64,000 bases of DNA, taken from positions 1 to 64,000 of the forward strand of contig JAFVEY010000080.1 in NCBI GenBank assembly GCA_017475765.1. Direction: 5' to 3'. Positions 5,951 to 15,121 of this stretch are shown piece by piece; within the stretch, counting starts at the first letter, position 1; every line of letters begins with the position of its first letter. Both the position numbers and the translations under genes were made by a program. The notes below the pieces were generated by a model that did no database searches, was not told the DNA's origin, and worked only from the letters and a program-made list of their open reading frames with translations. This DNA comes from Clostridia bacterium (GTDB lineage Bacteria > Bacillota > Clostridia > Oscillospirales > Acutalibacteraceae).

Positions 5951-7258
5951 ATGAAGAATACAGTTTTAAGATTGATGTCACTTTTGATACCCACCGTTAT
6001 ATTGGTACTTTATATTATCATTTTCCCCTGTAACGAAACACCGGAAAACAGGAATGTTGATAATGCAGAGAGCCGCAATTCAGCACAAAAAGATGATTCA
6101 AAGCAGGAAAATACCTCTGACCGTTCAAATGACAAAAACAACGAAAACATGATTGCAGTATGGGTGCCATATATGAGTCTGGATATGGAAGGAACAGACA
6201 GAAGCGAAAATGCTTACAGAAATAAAATCAATGAGATTTTTAATAATATTTCCGAACTGGGCGCCGATGCGGTCATATTTCAGGTCAGACCATTCTGCGA
6301 TGCTTTATATAATTCCGGTTTATTTCCCTCGTCACATATTATCAGCGGTACCCAGGGCACCGAAATCAGCTATGACCCTTTGAAGATAGCCACAGAAGAA
6401 GCACATAAAAGGAATCTTCAGCTTCATGCCTGGGTCAATCCTCTCAGAGTCAGAACAAAGGATACTCCGTCTTATCTGTCAGAAAAAAATCCTGTAAGCG
6501 TATGGAAAAATGATGATATCAAAGATAATGACCGTTACTATCTTGAAAGCGGCGGAGGAATTTATCTTAGTCCTGCCTATCCTGAGGTACGAAAACTGAT
6601 TATTAACGGTGTACGGGAAATTGTAAAAAATTATGATATTGACGGCATACAGATTGATGATTATTTCTATCCTGCGGATGATAACAAATGTGATAAAAAT
6701 GATTACGATGATTATGTCAGAACAACACAGGGACAACCCCTTTCTTTGAATGAATGGCGTATGCAGAATATCAATGAACTTGTGAGAGGATTATATCATT
6801 GTGTACACAGCGAGAAAAAAGAATGTATTTTCGGCATATCTCCGCAGTGCAATACAGAAAATGATCTGAAAATCGGAGCAGATATATACAGCTGGAGTTC
6901 AGTAAGCGGCTATGCCGATTATATTTGTCCACAGGTATATGTAAGCGAAAGCCACCCCGTACTGACATTTCAGGAATCAGTAACAGAGTGGCGTGATATG
7001 ATCAAAAATGATCATGTAAAGCTGTATATCGGTCTTGCCGTTTATAAGGTCGGAACAGATGCAGACAGCGGCACTTGGCTGTTAAAAGATGATAATATCC
7101 GCTCTCAGGCTGAGCTGGCAAATCAGCTTGGTGCAGACGGTATTATGCTTTACTCTTATGATCAGCTTTTTACCGAAAAGGCTGAAAAAGATGTCAGATC
7201 GGCTGTAAAGGTCTTTAAAGAGCTAACCGATCAGCCCTCTCAGAAAGTCAATTCTTGA
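5951..7258 (+). CDS. GHL10 (DUF187) family glycoside-hydrolase-like surface protein
   Basis: 435 aa. One N-terminal membrane anchor (residues about 8-27) is followed by a polar linker and the GHL10 TIM-barrel-like domain (about 70-420). Family features include IAVWVPYMSL at the first strand, LGADAVIFQVRP, HAWVNPLRV and DIDGIQIDDYFYP, the last holding acidic residues at the expected active-site strand. Related proteins (YngK type) are predicted extracytoplasmic glycosidases; the substrate is unknown. The gene converges with the next one and their 3' ends overlap by 36 bases. Confidence 0.85.
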   Translation: MKNTVLRLMSLLIPTVILVLYIIIFPCNETPENRNVDNAESRNSAQKDDSKQENTSDRSNDKNNENMIAVWVPYMSLDMEGTDRSENAYRNKINEIFNNISELGADAVIFQVRPFCDALYNSGLFPSSHIISGTQGTEISYDPLKIATEEAHKRNLQLHAWVNPLRVRTKDTPSYLSEKNPVSVWKNDDIKDNDRYYLESGGGIYLSPAYPEVRKLIINGVREIVKNYDIDGIQIDDYFYPADDNKCDKNDYDDYVRTTQGQPLSLNEWRMQNINELVRGLYHCVHSEKKECIFGISPQCNTENDLKIGADIYSWSSVSGYADYICPQVYVSESHPVLTFQESVTEWRDMIKNDHVKLYIGLAVYKVGTDADSGTWLLKDDNIRSQAELANQLGADGIMLYSYDQLFTEKAEKDVRSAVKVFKELTDQPSQKVNS

Positions 7259-8134
7259 ACTGTTTTCGGGGCTTGTAAAATAAAATGCACCGAAATATCC
7301 CAAAAGCAACGTCATAAAAACAACTGTCCAGATCAAAAATGCACGTCCGTAAGCCTTGATATTTCTGTTGGATTTTTTTCCGAACGAAAACAGCATAGCC
7401 GCTGCAATATTAACAACCGGCAGCATTAAAATCAACTGTATTAAGAATGCCGTTGTTGTTGAAACAGGCTTTTCGCCGTCAGTATAAACACCGTCGGGAA
7501 GAAATGTCAGTTCATGCGCATTTGCTTTCGAGGCGGCACTGAGAAGCTGCTGAGTCCGTTCATCAGCTTCCCTGTCCAACCGCTCTGTTTCATCGGGAGA
7601 AAACACCTTTTTGAACGGAGGGCGGCAAAGCGCCTCTATCTCACTTTGTGTTTTTTCCCTTCGGTACAGCTCTTCTGCAATTTCATATATGATGCCTGTC
7701 CCGTCTGTCTTTTCTTTGACCTCCGACTGTCTGAGTTTCGCCTCCGTACTTACGCTGTCGCCTAAAGGCTTCGAGCTGTCAATTTCGGGAGGTCGTACTA
7801 TTTCAGGCTCCGGTTTTTGCGGTGTCTGCTCCGGCTGCGCCGGAGTTTCGGAAGGACTTTCGGGGGCGGACGGAACGGACGGCTGATCAGGCTGAGACGG
7901 TTCAGTCAGAAGCTCTGTCAGCGGTTGACCGGTTTCATCCTCTATTTTAAGTGAAGTATTTTTTGAACTGTCCGTTGTGTATGTAACGGCATTTCTTTTG
8001 TTTTTCCTGCGGCTTTTTTTTCTGCCCGATTTAGAAGCTCCTCCGGCAAACTCAACCACCTCAAGTGCCGAACTTCCGTCAACGGGATATTCTGTTTCTA
8101 CTTCGGAATTAACATCGTCGCAGTCATTTAACAC
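7223..8134 (-). CDS. Pro-rich membrane protein of unknown function
   Basis: 303 aa from GTG at 8134 with GGAGG upstream. A basic KSGRKKSRRKNKR patch lies near residues 35-48, followed by a Pro/Glu/Ser-rich stretch (about 80-125). A charged helical part (about 140-210) leads into two membrane helices near the C terminus (about 228-250 and 268-288). This suggests a cytoplasmic N-terminal region tethered to the membrane. No known domain was recognised. It lies 43 bases after the DUF1015 gene, probably in the same transcript. Confidence 0.7.
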   Translation of the reverse strand: MLNDCDDVNSEVETEYPVDGSSALEVVEFAGGASKSGRKKSRRKNKRNAVTYTTDSSKNTSLKIEDETGQPLTELLTEPSQPDQPSVPSAPESPSETPAQPEQTPQKPEPEIVRPPEIDSSKPLGDSVSTEAKLRQSEVKEKTDGTGIIYEIAEELYRREKTQSEIEALCRPPFKKVFSPDETERLDREADERTQQLLSAASKANAHELTFLPDGVYTDGEKPVSTTTAFLIQLILMLPVVNIAAAMLFSFGKKSNRNIKAYGRAFLIWTVVFMTLLLGYFGAFYFTSPENSSRIDFLRGLIG

Positions 8135-8177
8135 TATACTGTTTCCTCCATTCGGATTTTTACAGTCAAAGGTTTTT

Positions 8178-9452
8178 TCAGAACAGCTTGTTCATAACAA
8201 GACCTGTGATAAGCTTGGGATAAAAGTAGGTGGATTTTTGCGGCATTTTTTCTCCTGCCGCAGCCACATCCCTGATTTCCTCCACCCTTGTCGGGTTCAG
8301 TATAAATGCGCATTGTGCCTTTTCGCTGTTTACCGAACTGACAGCATCCTCAAACCGCTTTACATAGGTGAGATTGATCTGCTTTGCCATGTTTTCGGCA
8401 TCTATACCAAAGATCCTTTCAAGTATAAGCGTATGAAGTACAGTAACATCAAGTCCGCAGTAGCTTGCGCTCTTATCGGGCAGAAGAGAAGAGATCACCG
8501 ACTTATCCTTAAGCACAAGAAGTTTAAAGCTGTTTCCGCCTGTATAAAATGCAAAAGCCTTTTCCCCTGCATGATATTTTTCCTCCAGAAGCCTTTCTAT
8601 ATTTTCTGTGCCGCTGTGATCGGTGATATCGAAATATCCTGCACATTTTTTCATTGCTTCTTCAGCGTCAAAGCCTTTCAGGTCACGGACGATACGATGT
8701 GTGGGAAGAACAAGGAGTCCGGGATGCTCCATATCCACAAGCATCATCATCACATAGTCTTCTCCGCCGTTGCCGATACCATTTTCACGGCAGTAATTGC
8801 GGTAATTCAAAGCTGTTTCATAACGGTGATGTCCGTCAGCAATATAGAGCTTTTTGTCCGCAAAATCTGCACATATTGCTTCGATTTCTGCCTCATCGGT
8901 AACGATCCACAGGCGATGAGTAACACCGTCGCTGTCTGTCAGCTCATGGACGGGAGCGCCCTCGCTGAGTCTGTCCAGGCGGTTGGTAATGCTGTGTGTT
9001 TCATCCATATAGAGCGAATATATCTGACTGAAATTGCAGTTTGTCGCCTGCATCAGATGAAAGCGATCCTCCTTCGCCTTAGACAAAGTCTCCTCATGCG
9101 GAAGAATCACTCCCTTTGAAAATTCCTCCAGTCCGACTCTGACGATACATCCCTTGAAGCTGCGTGCAGTTCCGCCAACGGTAAACTGCTCCTCATAGAT
9201 GTAAACAGCAGGCTTTTCGTCCGCTTTAAGCACACCGCTGTCGAGCCACTCATCAAGCGTCAGCCCTGCTTCAAAATACGGATTTTCCCCCTTCGGAAGC
9301 TCCAGCCTGATAATATTATGCTCATTCTCTTTCAGGTACGCCTGTCTTTGCTCCTCGCTGATGATATCGTAGGGCGGGCATACAAGCTCCTCAATTTTTC
9401 CTGCTTTTTCGCAGTCAAATCTGAGACCTCTGAACGGTTTGATCTTTGCCAT
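8178..9452 (-). CDS. DUF1015 family protein
   Basis: 424 aa of a full-length DUF1015 protein. Features are IKPFRGLRF at the N terminus, CPPYDIISEEQR, a G.ARSFKGCIVRV strand region, LPHEETLSKAKEDR, and a conserved ADGHHRYETAL motif around residue 210. The HHR motif suggests a nucleic-acid or nucleotide related activity, but no reaction has been firmly assigned to the family. AAAGGAG precedes the ATG. A strong sigma-A promoter lies at 9494-9522. Confidence 0.9.
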   Translation of the reverse strand: MAKIKPFRGLRFDCEKAGKIEELVCPPYDIISEEQRQAYLKENEHNIIRLELPKGENPYFEAGLTLDEWLDSGVLKADEKPAVYIYEEQFTVGGTARSFKGCIVRVGLEEFSKGVILPHEETLSKAKEDRFHLMQATNCNFSQIYSLYMDETHSITNRLDRLSEGAPVHELTDSDGVTHRLWIVTDEAEIEAICADFADKKLYIADGHHRYETALNYRNYCRENGIGNGGEDYVMMMLVDMEHPGLLVLPTHRIVRDLKGFDAEEAMKKCAGYFDITDHSGTENIERLLEEKYHAGEKAFAFYTGGNSFKLLVLKDKSVISSLLPDKSASYCGLDVTVLHTLILERIFGIDAENMAKQINLTYVKRFEDAVSSVNSEKAQCAFILNPTRVEEIRDVAAAGEKMPQKSTYFYPKLITGLVMNKLF

Positions 9453-9493
9453 TGAAATTCTCCTTTGCCTTCATAAATTTTAATGTTAATTTT

Positions 9494-9522
9494 ATTTTAA
9501 AGGCTTACGGAATGATTGTCAA
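9494..9522 (-). promoter_or_regulatory. Sigma-A promoter of the DUF1015 gene
   Basis: Minus strand TTGACA (9522-9517), 17 bases, TAAAAT (9499-9494), about 40 bases before the start codon. The rest of the 9453-9754 gap, between this promoter and the vanZ-like one at 9697, shows nothing recognisable. Confidence 0.75.
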
Positions 9523-9696
9523 TGACTAATTTGACCTTTGAACTGCAAATAAACTATATCACATCAAAAAGAAGAATTTTAATGAATTATGGCACACACA
9601 AAGCAATACAAATAGGAAGAAATATCCGCTCCGTTTGACAGAATTCTGAAGGAGAACTGAACAAATCTTTCTCATTCCTCCCTGTTTTTTAATAAT

Positions 9697-9725
9697 TTGA
9701 CATTAAATACATTTTGCTATATAAT
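9697..9725 (+). promoter_or_regulatory. Sigma-A promoter of the vanZ-like gene
   Basis: TTGACA (9697-9702), 17 bases, TATAAT (9720-9725), a consensus promoter 30 bases upstream of the start codon. Confidence 0.85.
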
Positions 9726-9754
9726 CGTTATATCATTAATAGGGAGATGATAAA

Positions 9755-10303
9755 ATGATAAGTGAAGCCATTGCATACATCGTCGGGATCGTCATACTGT
9801 TCGTTTGGCTAATCTATTCACATAAAAATAAACTCAATCCGACAAGAATCATGATTATTTCTATCTTTATACTCTATATGACCGCCGTTATCAGCATCAC
9901 TTTTTTCCCTTTAACTTATGATCCTTCTTTAAAGCTGGCAAGCGATGTCCTCTCTCAAAGGCTTATTCTTACACCTTTTCAGACAACAATCAGTTATGTA
10001 TGTCTCGGCAATCCCTTTGTTATATTCGTACAGCTGGGCGGCAACATTATCATGACGATACCATTCGGCATTATGCTGCCGATGATCGTCAAAAACAAAA
10101 AGATATGCTTCTATCTTCTGTTGGTATTGGCTCTGCCCCTTTTCATCGAAACATCACAGCTTGTTCTCGGAATCATACTGCAGACATTCTACCGAACAGC
10201 GGATATAGACGATGTCATTTATAATTTTCTCGGTGGAATGATCGGACTGGCAATCTATAAGCTCCTGCCGAAAAAATTTCGTAATCGTATATCAGCAAAC
10301 TAA
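9755..10303 (+). CDS. VanZ-like family membrane protein
   Basis: 182 aa with about five membrane helices. The VanZ-like pattern is visible as TPFQTTISY, GNIIMTIPFGIMLP, ETSQLV and RTADIDDVIYNFLGGMIGL. Family members near glycopeptide resistance genes affect teicoplanin susceptibility, but most, like this isolated copy, have no known role. AGGGAGATG lies just upstream of the ATG. Single-gene transcript with its own promoter and terminator. Confidence 0.88.
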   Translation: MISEAIAYIVGIVILFVWLIYSHKNKLNPTRIMIISIFILYMTAVISITFFPLTYDPSLKLASDVLSQRLILTPFQTTISYVCLGNPFVIFVQLGGNIIMTIPFGIMLPMIVKNKKICFYLLLVLALPLFIETSQLVLGIILQTFYRTADIDDVIYNFLGGMIGLAIYKLLPKKFRNRISAN

Positions 10304-10315
10304 ATAAGAAAAAAC

Positions 10316-10360
10316 ACACAGGTGTATTCCGTGCTATCGGATTAAATACACCTGTGTTCT
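10316..10360. terminator. Bidirectional intrinsic terminator
   Basis: Perfect 13-bp stem ACACAGGTGTATT (10316-10328) with AATACACCTGTGT (10345-10357), followed by TCTTTT on the plus strand and by TTTTTTCTT on the minus strand. It ends both the vanZ-like gene and the converging DUF6062 gene. Confidence 0.9.
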
Positions 10361-10361
10361 T

Positions 10362-11075
10362 TTATTCTTCGGGTTCTTCAATATCATCTGTCGGTATTCT
10401 TTCACCGGTAAGAAATTCAATGGAGCGTTCAATACTGTCCTTCGAGCCTGCCCAATCATCGCTGCCGCCGTTGCGGTAATCAAACATTGTACAGAAATGG
10501 TGCACATCACGTCTGAGGGTTTCTATATAACCTCCTGTCAGTTTTGAAGTAGCCTCATAAAATGCCTGATAATTTCTGCCTAATCCCTTTTGATCCGTAT
10601 TCAGAAGCAGCGAAAAGTGTTCAAGGCATATAAATTTCTGTTGTGAATAAAGACTGCGGAATTCAGGCTCTGTCTGCCACATGGCATGAACAATCCTGAC
10701 CATATTTTCCATATTCTGTTTTATGTCACGGCAGATAAAGCAGTCGTGTATGAGGACATCTAATGCCGCCATCTTTTTCTTATCAGGCTTTTTCGGTGGT
10801 ACTGTCGGAATCAGCTGTTCTGATATCTGCTGTAAATGACTTTCCAGAATAAGAGCGTTTGAAAGCCGTTTTCCAAGTTTTACCATCATTTCAAAATGTC
10901 TGAAACAAAATCCCTGTTCATTTGTTTTGATTCTGACGCTCGGCTCCATCATTGCCGAACCGGTAATGTATTCTGCTTTTCTTTCTTCAAGCATATCTCT
11001 CATTCTGCACATCGGGCATCCGTCCTTTGGCAGAAATACATCATTGATCGGTATGCTGCATATATTTTCCTGCAA
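10362..11075 (-). CDS. DUF6062 family protein with two CxxC/CxxH pairs
   Basis: About 237 aa. The start is taken as TTG at 11075 (MQENICSIPINDVF) because family members begin with this motif and GGGAAG lies eight bases upstream. Two repeats each hold a CxxC followed by a CxxH (CPMC then CFRH; CFIC then CLEH), suggesting two metal sites in a helical repeat protein. The function is unknown. It lies downstream of popT on the same strand. Confidence 0.8.
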   Translation of the reverse strand: MQENICSIPINDVFLPKDGCPMCRMRDMLEERKAEYITGSAMMEPSVRIKTNEQGFCFRHFEMMVKLGKRLSNALILESHLQQISEQLIPTVPPKKPDKKKMAALDVLIHDCFICRDIKQNMENMVRIVHAMWQTEPEFRSLYSQQKFICLEHFSLLLNTDQKGLGRNYQAFYEATSKLTGGYIETLRRDVHHFCTMFDYRNGGSDDWAGSKDSIERSIEFLTGERIPTDDIEEPEE

Positions 11076-11190
11076 TTTTATCACTTCCCACATATTATTT
11101 ATCCGATATATACAAATTATTATACAATATGCAGCAATAAAAGTAAAGCATATCTTCAAAATTCTTCCGCATACTCAAATAACGGTGCTG

Positions 11191-12033
11191 TCAGTTTTCG
11201 CTGGCAGACGGATCATCAACCGCTTTATCCCCGAACGATGACAGAATCACAACTGACGCAAATCCTGCCGTACAAAGCAGGATACAAACCGGAATCTGAG
11301 ACGTACTGACTCCGGACGGAAATATATCATAGACAGATGTCATGACAAATCCTATGATGATCATGTATGTCTGACAGGGAAATTTTTTCATACATATATC
11401 GGTCAGCTTTGCCGTTAATATGGTGCCTGCCGCCCCTCCGGCAGCAAGCAGGGACAAATACCCCAACCGCAGCTCCCTGACCGCTCCCCACACACTTTCA
11501 TACATTCCGAGTACCAGAAGAATATGTGATGTGCTGATTCCGGGCAGAACCATAGCAACAGCTATTACCATTCCGCTCAGTATCAGCATCAGCGCTCCGC
11601 CGCTTTCATTTGTCCCGACCGGCAGCGCCGAAACCGCCGCCGCTGCTGCACAGCCCAAAAGTGCAAATATCATATTGTATAATCTTTTGGGCGTTATCCC
11701 GGATTTTTTTAATAACAGAGGAATACCGCCTAAGATCGCTCCGATAAAAAAGTACATTGTCTGAACCGGAAAAAGCTCTGTCAGCTTCAGAACCGCTCCC
11801 GAAAATAAAAAAACACCTGTCGCTCCCCCTATGGCTACTGATCCTAAAAATATCATATTCTTTCTGAAATTTGTAAATATACCGCTTACTGCTGATATGA
11901 GTCTGTCATATATTCCGAGAATGATGGCAGTCGTTCCTCCGCTCAGCCCCGGAACAAGCATAGAAGCACCGATAATGACACCGAATACGGTATTTTTCAT
12001 CAATTTTAATCCTGATCTGCTGTTGATCCTCAT
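11191..12033 (-). CDS. popT: DUF368 / PopT-type undecaprenyl-phosphate carrier
   Basis: 280 aa, about eight to nine membrane helices. DUF368 hallmarks are GASMLVPGLSGGTTAIILGIYDRLI near the N terminus and the repeat-like AVAMVLPGISTSHILLVLGMYE in the middle, the two inverted PG(L/I)S repeats of the fold. Members of this family recycle undecaprenyl phosphate from the outer to the inner membrane leaflet for wall synthesis. The start at 12033 follows GGGGGAAG. Assignment to DUF368 is clear; the activity is inferred from characterised relatives. Confidence 0.88.
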   Translation of the reverse strand: MRINSRSGLKLMKNTVFGVIIGASMLVPGLSGGTTAIILGIYDRLISAVSGIFTNFRKNMIFLGSVAIGGATGVFLFSGAVLKLTELFPVQTMYFFIGAILGGIPLLLKKSGITPKRLYNMIFALLGCAAAAAVSALPVGTNESGGALMLILSGMVIAVAMVLPGISTSHILLVLGMYESVWGAVRELRLGYLSLLAAGGAAGTILTAKLTDICMKKFPCQTYMIIIGFVMTSVYDIFPSGVSTSQIPVCILLCTAGFASVVILSSFGDKAVDDPSASEN

Positions 12034-12149
12034 GTTCTTCCCCCAAAATTCATATAATATAAAATATATGCGGTCAAAGATTTTATATTATAAAATTTTC
12101 AGAATAAAACTGATAACAAATAAATATAGTGTCGATGAGTCAATAGTGC

Positions 12150-12177
12150 TTGAAAATGTACGAATTTATGTTATAAT
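12150..12177 (+). promoter_or_regulatory. Promoter of the 12225 gene
   Basis: TTGAAA (12150-12155), 16 bases, TATAAT (12172-12177), about 47 bases upstream of the start codon. Confidence 0.6.
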
Positions 12178-12224
12178 ATAAAAATAGTGTTCATTATAAG
12201 TATGATTTTGGAGGAAGAACTGTC

Positions 12225-13109
12225 ATGTCACTTAATGTAAGAGAGATTACTGACGATGAATACGGACATTGCGCTGTTTTATCAACAGAAGATTTTGAAG
12301 TGATCGTAACGCTGGATTACGGTCCGAGAATTATAAGCGCCAAAAAAACTGACGGCGTCAATCTTATATATAATGCCAAGGACAAAGACTATGACCGCTG
12401 TCACGGTCATAAAATGCGGCTTACCCTTGAGCGCTCGACAAACGGTATTTACTGCGATGATTCACCTGTCCGATACAGTCCCATGTCAGACGGCGTCAGC
12501 TTTATGCAGACAATCGTGGATCCTGTTCAGCTTGAATTTTCGATGGATATTGCCTTTAACAGCGATATCGGGGATTTTATGGTAATACACAGCTGTCTGA
12601 ACAAATCAAAAGAGGCTGTTAAGCTTTCCATCTATACGGAAACACCTTTCTGCCGGAACGGCTTTATTTTTGTTCCTCAGAGCAATATTGATGAAGGAGA
12701 CAGACCGTCAAAAATACTGACCTTATGGAATAATACAAAATGGACAGACAGCCGTATCAGACTCGGTGAGCAGTATCTTGTCGTAACTCCGGGAAGTGAA
12801 GCCGACGCTGAGTCAAGGCTTAAAATCGGATTGAACAATACAGCTGGCTGGTGCGGATTTACTGACGGAAGCAATGCCTTTATTAAAAGATATGTGCATA
12901 ACAGAACCGCTTTATATCCGTTCTGTCATTGCTCCACCTTTGCCACCTCCTGTAAAGGTCATATAAGTATTCAGACAACAAGTCCGTTTTACCGTATAGA
13001 ACCTGGGGAATCTGCAAGACATATCGAAAATTGGATCCTGCCGGTTTCCTCTTCTGTTATTTTTCCTGACGATGAAAATTCTATTGATGAGTTTATCAAT
13101 ACAATATAA
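12225..13109 (+). CDS. Mutarotase-like beta-sandwich protein of unknown function
   Basis: 294 aa, cytoplasmic, rich in beta strands. Segments such as LDYGPRIISAKKTDGVNLIY near residue 30 and HGHKMRLTLERS near residue 65 resemble the start of galactose-mutarotase-like folds (DUF4380-like), but I cannot identify the classical catalytic pair with certainty. The last part (GHISIQTTSPFYRIEPGES) also fits a sugar-binding sandwich. GGAGGAAG precedes the ATG. Single-gene unit with its own promoter and terminator. Confidence 0.65.
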   Translation: MSLNVREITDDEYGHCAVLSTEDFEVIVTLDYGPRIISAKKTDGVNLIYNAKDKDYDRCHGHKMRLTLERSTNGIYCDDSPVRYSPMSDGVSFMQTIVDPVQLEFSMDIAFNSDIGDFMVIHSCLNKSKEAVKLSIYTETPFCRNGFIFVPQSNIDEGDRPSKILTLWNNTKWTDSRIRLGEQYLVVTPGSEADAESRLKIGLNNTAGWCGFTDGSNAFIKRYVHNRTALYPFCHCSTFATSCKGHISIQTTSPFYRIEPGESARHIENWILPVSSSVIFPDDENSIDEFINTI

Positions 13110-13118
13110 TCATGTATA

Positions 13119-13178
13119 TATAGTAAACGACAATTAAATTATCCTATTCAAAGTATGCAGGTGCAGCGGCAAAGCCCC
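13119..13178 (-). repeat. Short copy of a gene-end interspersed repeat
   Basis: On the minus strand this 60-base stretch reads GGGGCTTTG then CTGCACC, then AATAGGATAATTTAA and CGTTTACTATA. The same blocks, in the same order, occupy 32142-32313. Both copies begin (TATAGTAAACG side) within a few bases of a stop codon. The GC-rich inner hairpins of the long copy are missing here. Confidence 0.7.
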
Positions 13179-13184
13179 GATAAT

Positions 13185-13232
13185 AATCCGACAGAACGGT
13201 ATCTGAATGATATCATTCTGTCGGATTTCTTT
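13185..13232 (+). terminator. Intrinsic terminator of the 12225 gene
   Basis: 12-bp perfect stem AATCCGACAGAA (13185-13196) with TTCTGTCGGATT (13216-13227), followed by TCTTTT. Confidence 0.85.
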
Positions 13233-13288
13233 TGTACATTCTGCACATACAGCAAAAATCCTTCATAATTTATGATTAAAAAGAACAA

Positions 13289-13318
13289 TATACCGTTATG
13301 TTGATACACAACGGTATA
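13289..13318. repeat. Inverted repeat TATACCGTT / AACGGTATA
   Basis: Nine-base perfect arms at 13289-13297 and 13310-13318 with a 12-base spacer and no U-run on either side, between the 12225 gene terminator and the 3' end of htrA. It could be an operator or an RNA-processing hairpin; no gene start is near. Confidence 0.4.
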
Positions 13319-13377
13319 CTGTCAGGAGAAAATTATGAAAAAGTAGGAGTAAGCAAGTTATTATTCCGGTTACTTAA

Positions 13378-14952
13378 TTAATTGCCGAAAAAGTCGTTAT
13401 ATCCACCGTATCCGCCATATCCGCCGTAATTACCATATCCACCGTAACCATTTCTGCCTGAACCGGATGTTGAATCCTGATCGGACGAATTTTCATCATA
13501 AGTTTTTTCATCAAGCGTTACATCCAGCGTTTTTGTTTCACCGTCACGATAAACAGTTATTTTGATAGTATCTCCGGCTTTGTACTTGGATAATTCAGCT
13601 TTGAGAGCGGATGAAGATGTGACTTCCTTATCATTTATCTTTGTAATGCAGTCACCTACCTCAATGCCTGCTTTCTTTGCAGCTGCTCCGTCTGTAACGG
13701 AGGAAACATAAACGCCTGCCCTATCGACACGATACATGAACATAGTAGATTCATCAGTTATATCTACAAGATTTACACCTAAATAAGGTCTGCTTGAAAC
13801 ATAACCCTTTGTTTTAAGATCAGACAGAATATCAATAATATCATTTACAGGAATTGCAAATCCCAGACCTTCAACAGATGTACCCGATGATGTCGAGCTT
13901 GACTTTGCCACTACAATACCGATAAGGTTTCCGTTGGAGTCAAACAGACCGCCTCCTGAATTACCCGGATTGATGGCGGCATTTGTCTGGAGAAGATTCA
14001 TCGTTTTACCGTCGATCTCAATCTCTCTGTCAAGAGCACTTATGATACCGTCTGTTACTGTTCCTCCCAGCTGTCCGAGAGGGTTGCCGATGGCAATTGC
14101 TGTCTGTCCTACGCTGAGTTTGGAGGAATCCCCGAATACGGCGGTAGTAAGATCGGTTTCATCTATTTTCAGAAGAGCTACATCGAGTGTCGCATCCTTG
14201 CCTATAAGCTCTGCCTTATAAGTTTTGCTGTTGGTAAGGCGAACCGTGATGGATGTTGCACCGTCTATCACATGATTATTGGTAAGAATATATCCGTCAG
14301 CCGAGATAATAACGCCGCTGCCTGCCGCCTGTGAGATATACTGACCGTAAAATGAATCATATGTCGTTGTTTCGGTCGTTATCTCTACAACGGAATCCTT
14401 AACCTTAAGAGCAACCTCCTGTATGGTTGTCGGAGCAACTTCTGTATCACTTGCCTGAATGATCTGAAGAGCAGAATCATTCTTATTGTCTGAGTTTTGC
14501 GAAGCAGAGGTCTGAGAGGTGTATAGATTATCCTTGTTTCCTGCCAGATAAGCGCCGAAGAAACCGCCGCCTATACCTACGCAAAGCGTTAAAGCCAATG
14601 CACCGGCTATCAGAGCCACTTTTTTTCCTGCTGAGGACTTCTTCTTCGGGGGAGCAGGATAAGTATCTGCGGTGTATGGTATTTGTGTGCTTGCAGCATA
14701 TTGGGATGAAGCATACGGATTTGTATACGGATCACTATAATTGGCAGCCGTTTCCGTATATATCGGCTGCTGAACGTCAGAACTGCTGTATGCGGAATAG
14801 TGATCGCCGTAATCTGTTGCCGGTTCGGACGGTTCCGAACTGAATGCGATAGGCTGAGTATCTGCAACGGGAGATACCTCCGATGTTTCTGCATTAGCAT
14901 TTGCTGATGTTTCGTTCATTTCATTAATATTATTAAATTCATTGTTTTCCAT
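13378..14952 (-). CDS. htrA: HtrA/DegP-like membrane-anchored serine protease
   Basis: 524 aa. A long polar N-terminal region (about 1-105, rich in Ser, Thr, Pro, Tyr) precedes one membrane helix (about 112-135), so the protease domain faces outside. Trypsin-like domain about 165-370 with the catalytic triad in TNNHVIDG (His), TLDVALLKID (Asp) and NPGNSGGGLF (Ser). A PDZ domain follows (about 385-480). The C terminus is Gly/Tyr-rich. This is the usual layout of Gram-positive HtrA quality-control proteases. GGAGG lies eight bases before the ATG. It is transcribed alone. Confidence 0.93.
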   Translation of the reverse strand: MENNEFNNINEMNETSANANAETSEVSPVADTQPIAFSSEPSEPATDYGDHYSAYSSSDVQQPIYTETAANYSDPYTNPYASSQYAASTQIPYTADTYPAPPKKKSSAGKKVALIAGALALTLCVGIGGGFFGAYLAGNKDNLYTSQTSASQNSDNKNDSALQIIQASDTEVAPTTIQEVALKVKDSVVEITTETTTYDSFYGQYISQAAGSGVIISADGYILTNNHVIDGATSITVRLTNSKTYKAELIGKDATLDVALLKIDETDLTTAVFGDSSKLSVGQTAIAIGNPLGQLGGTVTDGIISALDREIEIDGKTMNLLQTNAAINPGNSGGGLFDSNGNLIGIVVAKSSSTSSGTSVEGLGFAIPVNDIIDILSDLKTKGYVSSRPYLGVNLVDITDESTMFMYRVDRAGVYVSSVTDGAAAKKAGIEVGDCITKINDKEVTSSSALKAELSKYKAGDTIKITVYRDGETKTLDVTLDEKTYDENSSDQDSTSGSGRNGYGGYGNYGGYGGYGGYNDFFGN

Positions 14953-15121
14953 ATTGAATTACCTCCGATGTAATGTTTTTCTTTGATGGTTTTATTATAC
15001 ACCATTCTTCAAGGAAAAGTAATAATAAATTTAATATCTTCTTGAAACAATTTATTAATGTTATCTTAAATCTATTCAAGGTTTGATTGTCGGGAATATG
15101 AGCCCTATAAATTATGACTAA

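Noticed and set aside
7977..9119. 380-codon plus-strand frame
   Set aside because: It is antisense to the DUF1015 gene, Cys/Phe/Ile-rich with no domain, and lacks a ribosome site; the minus-strand protein is clearly real.
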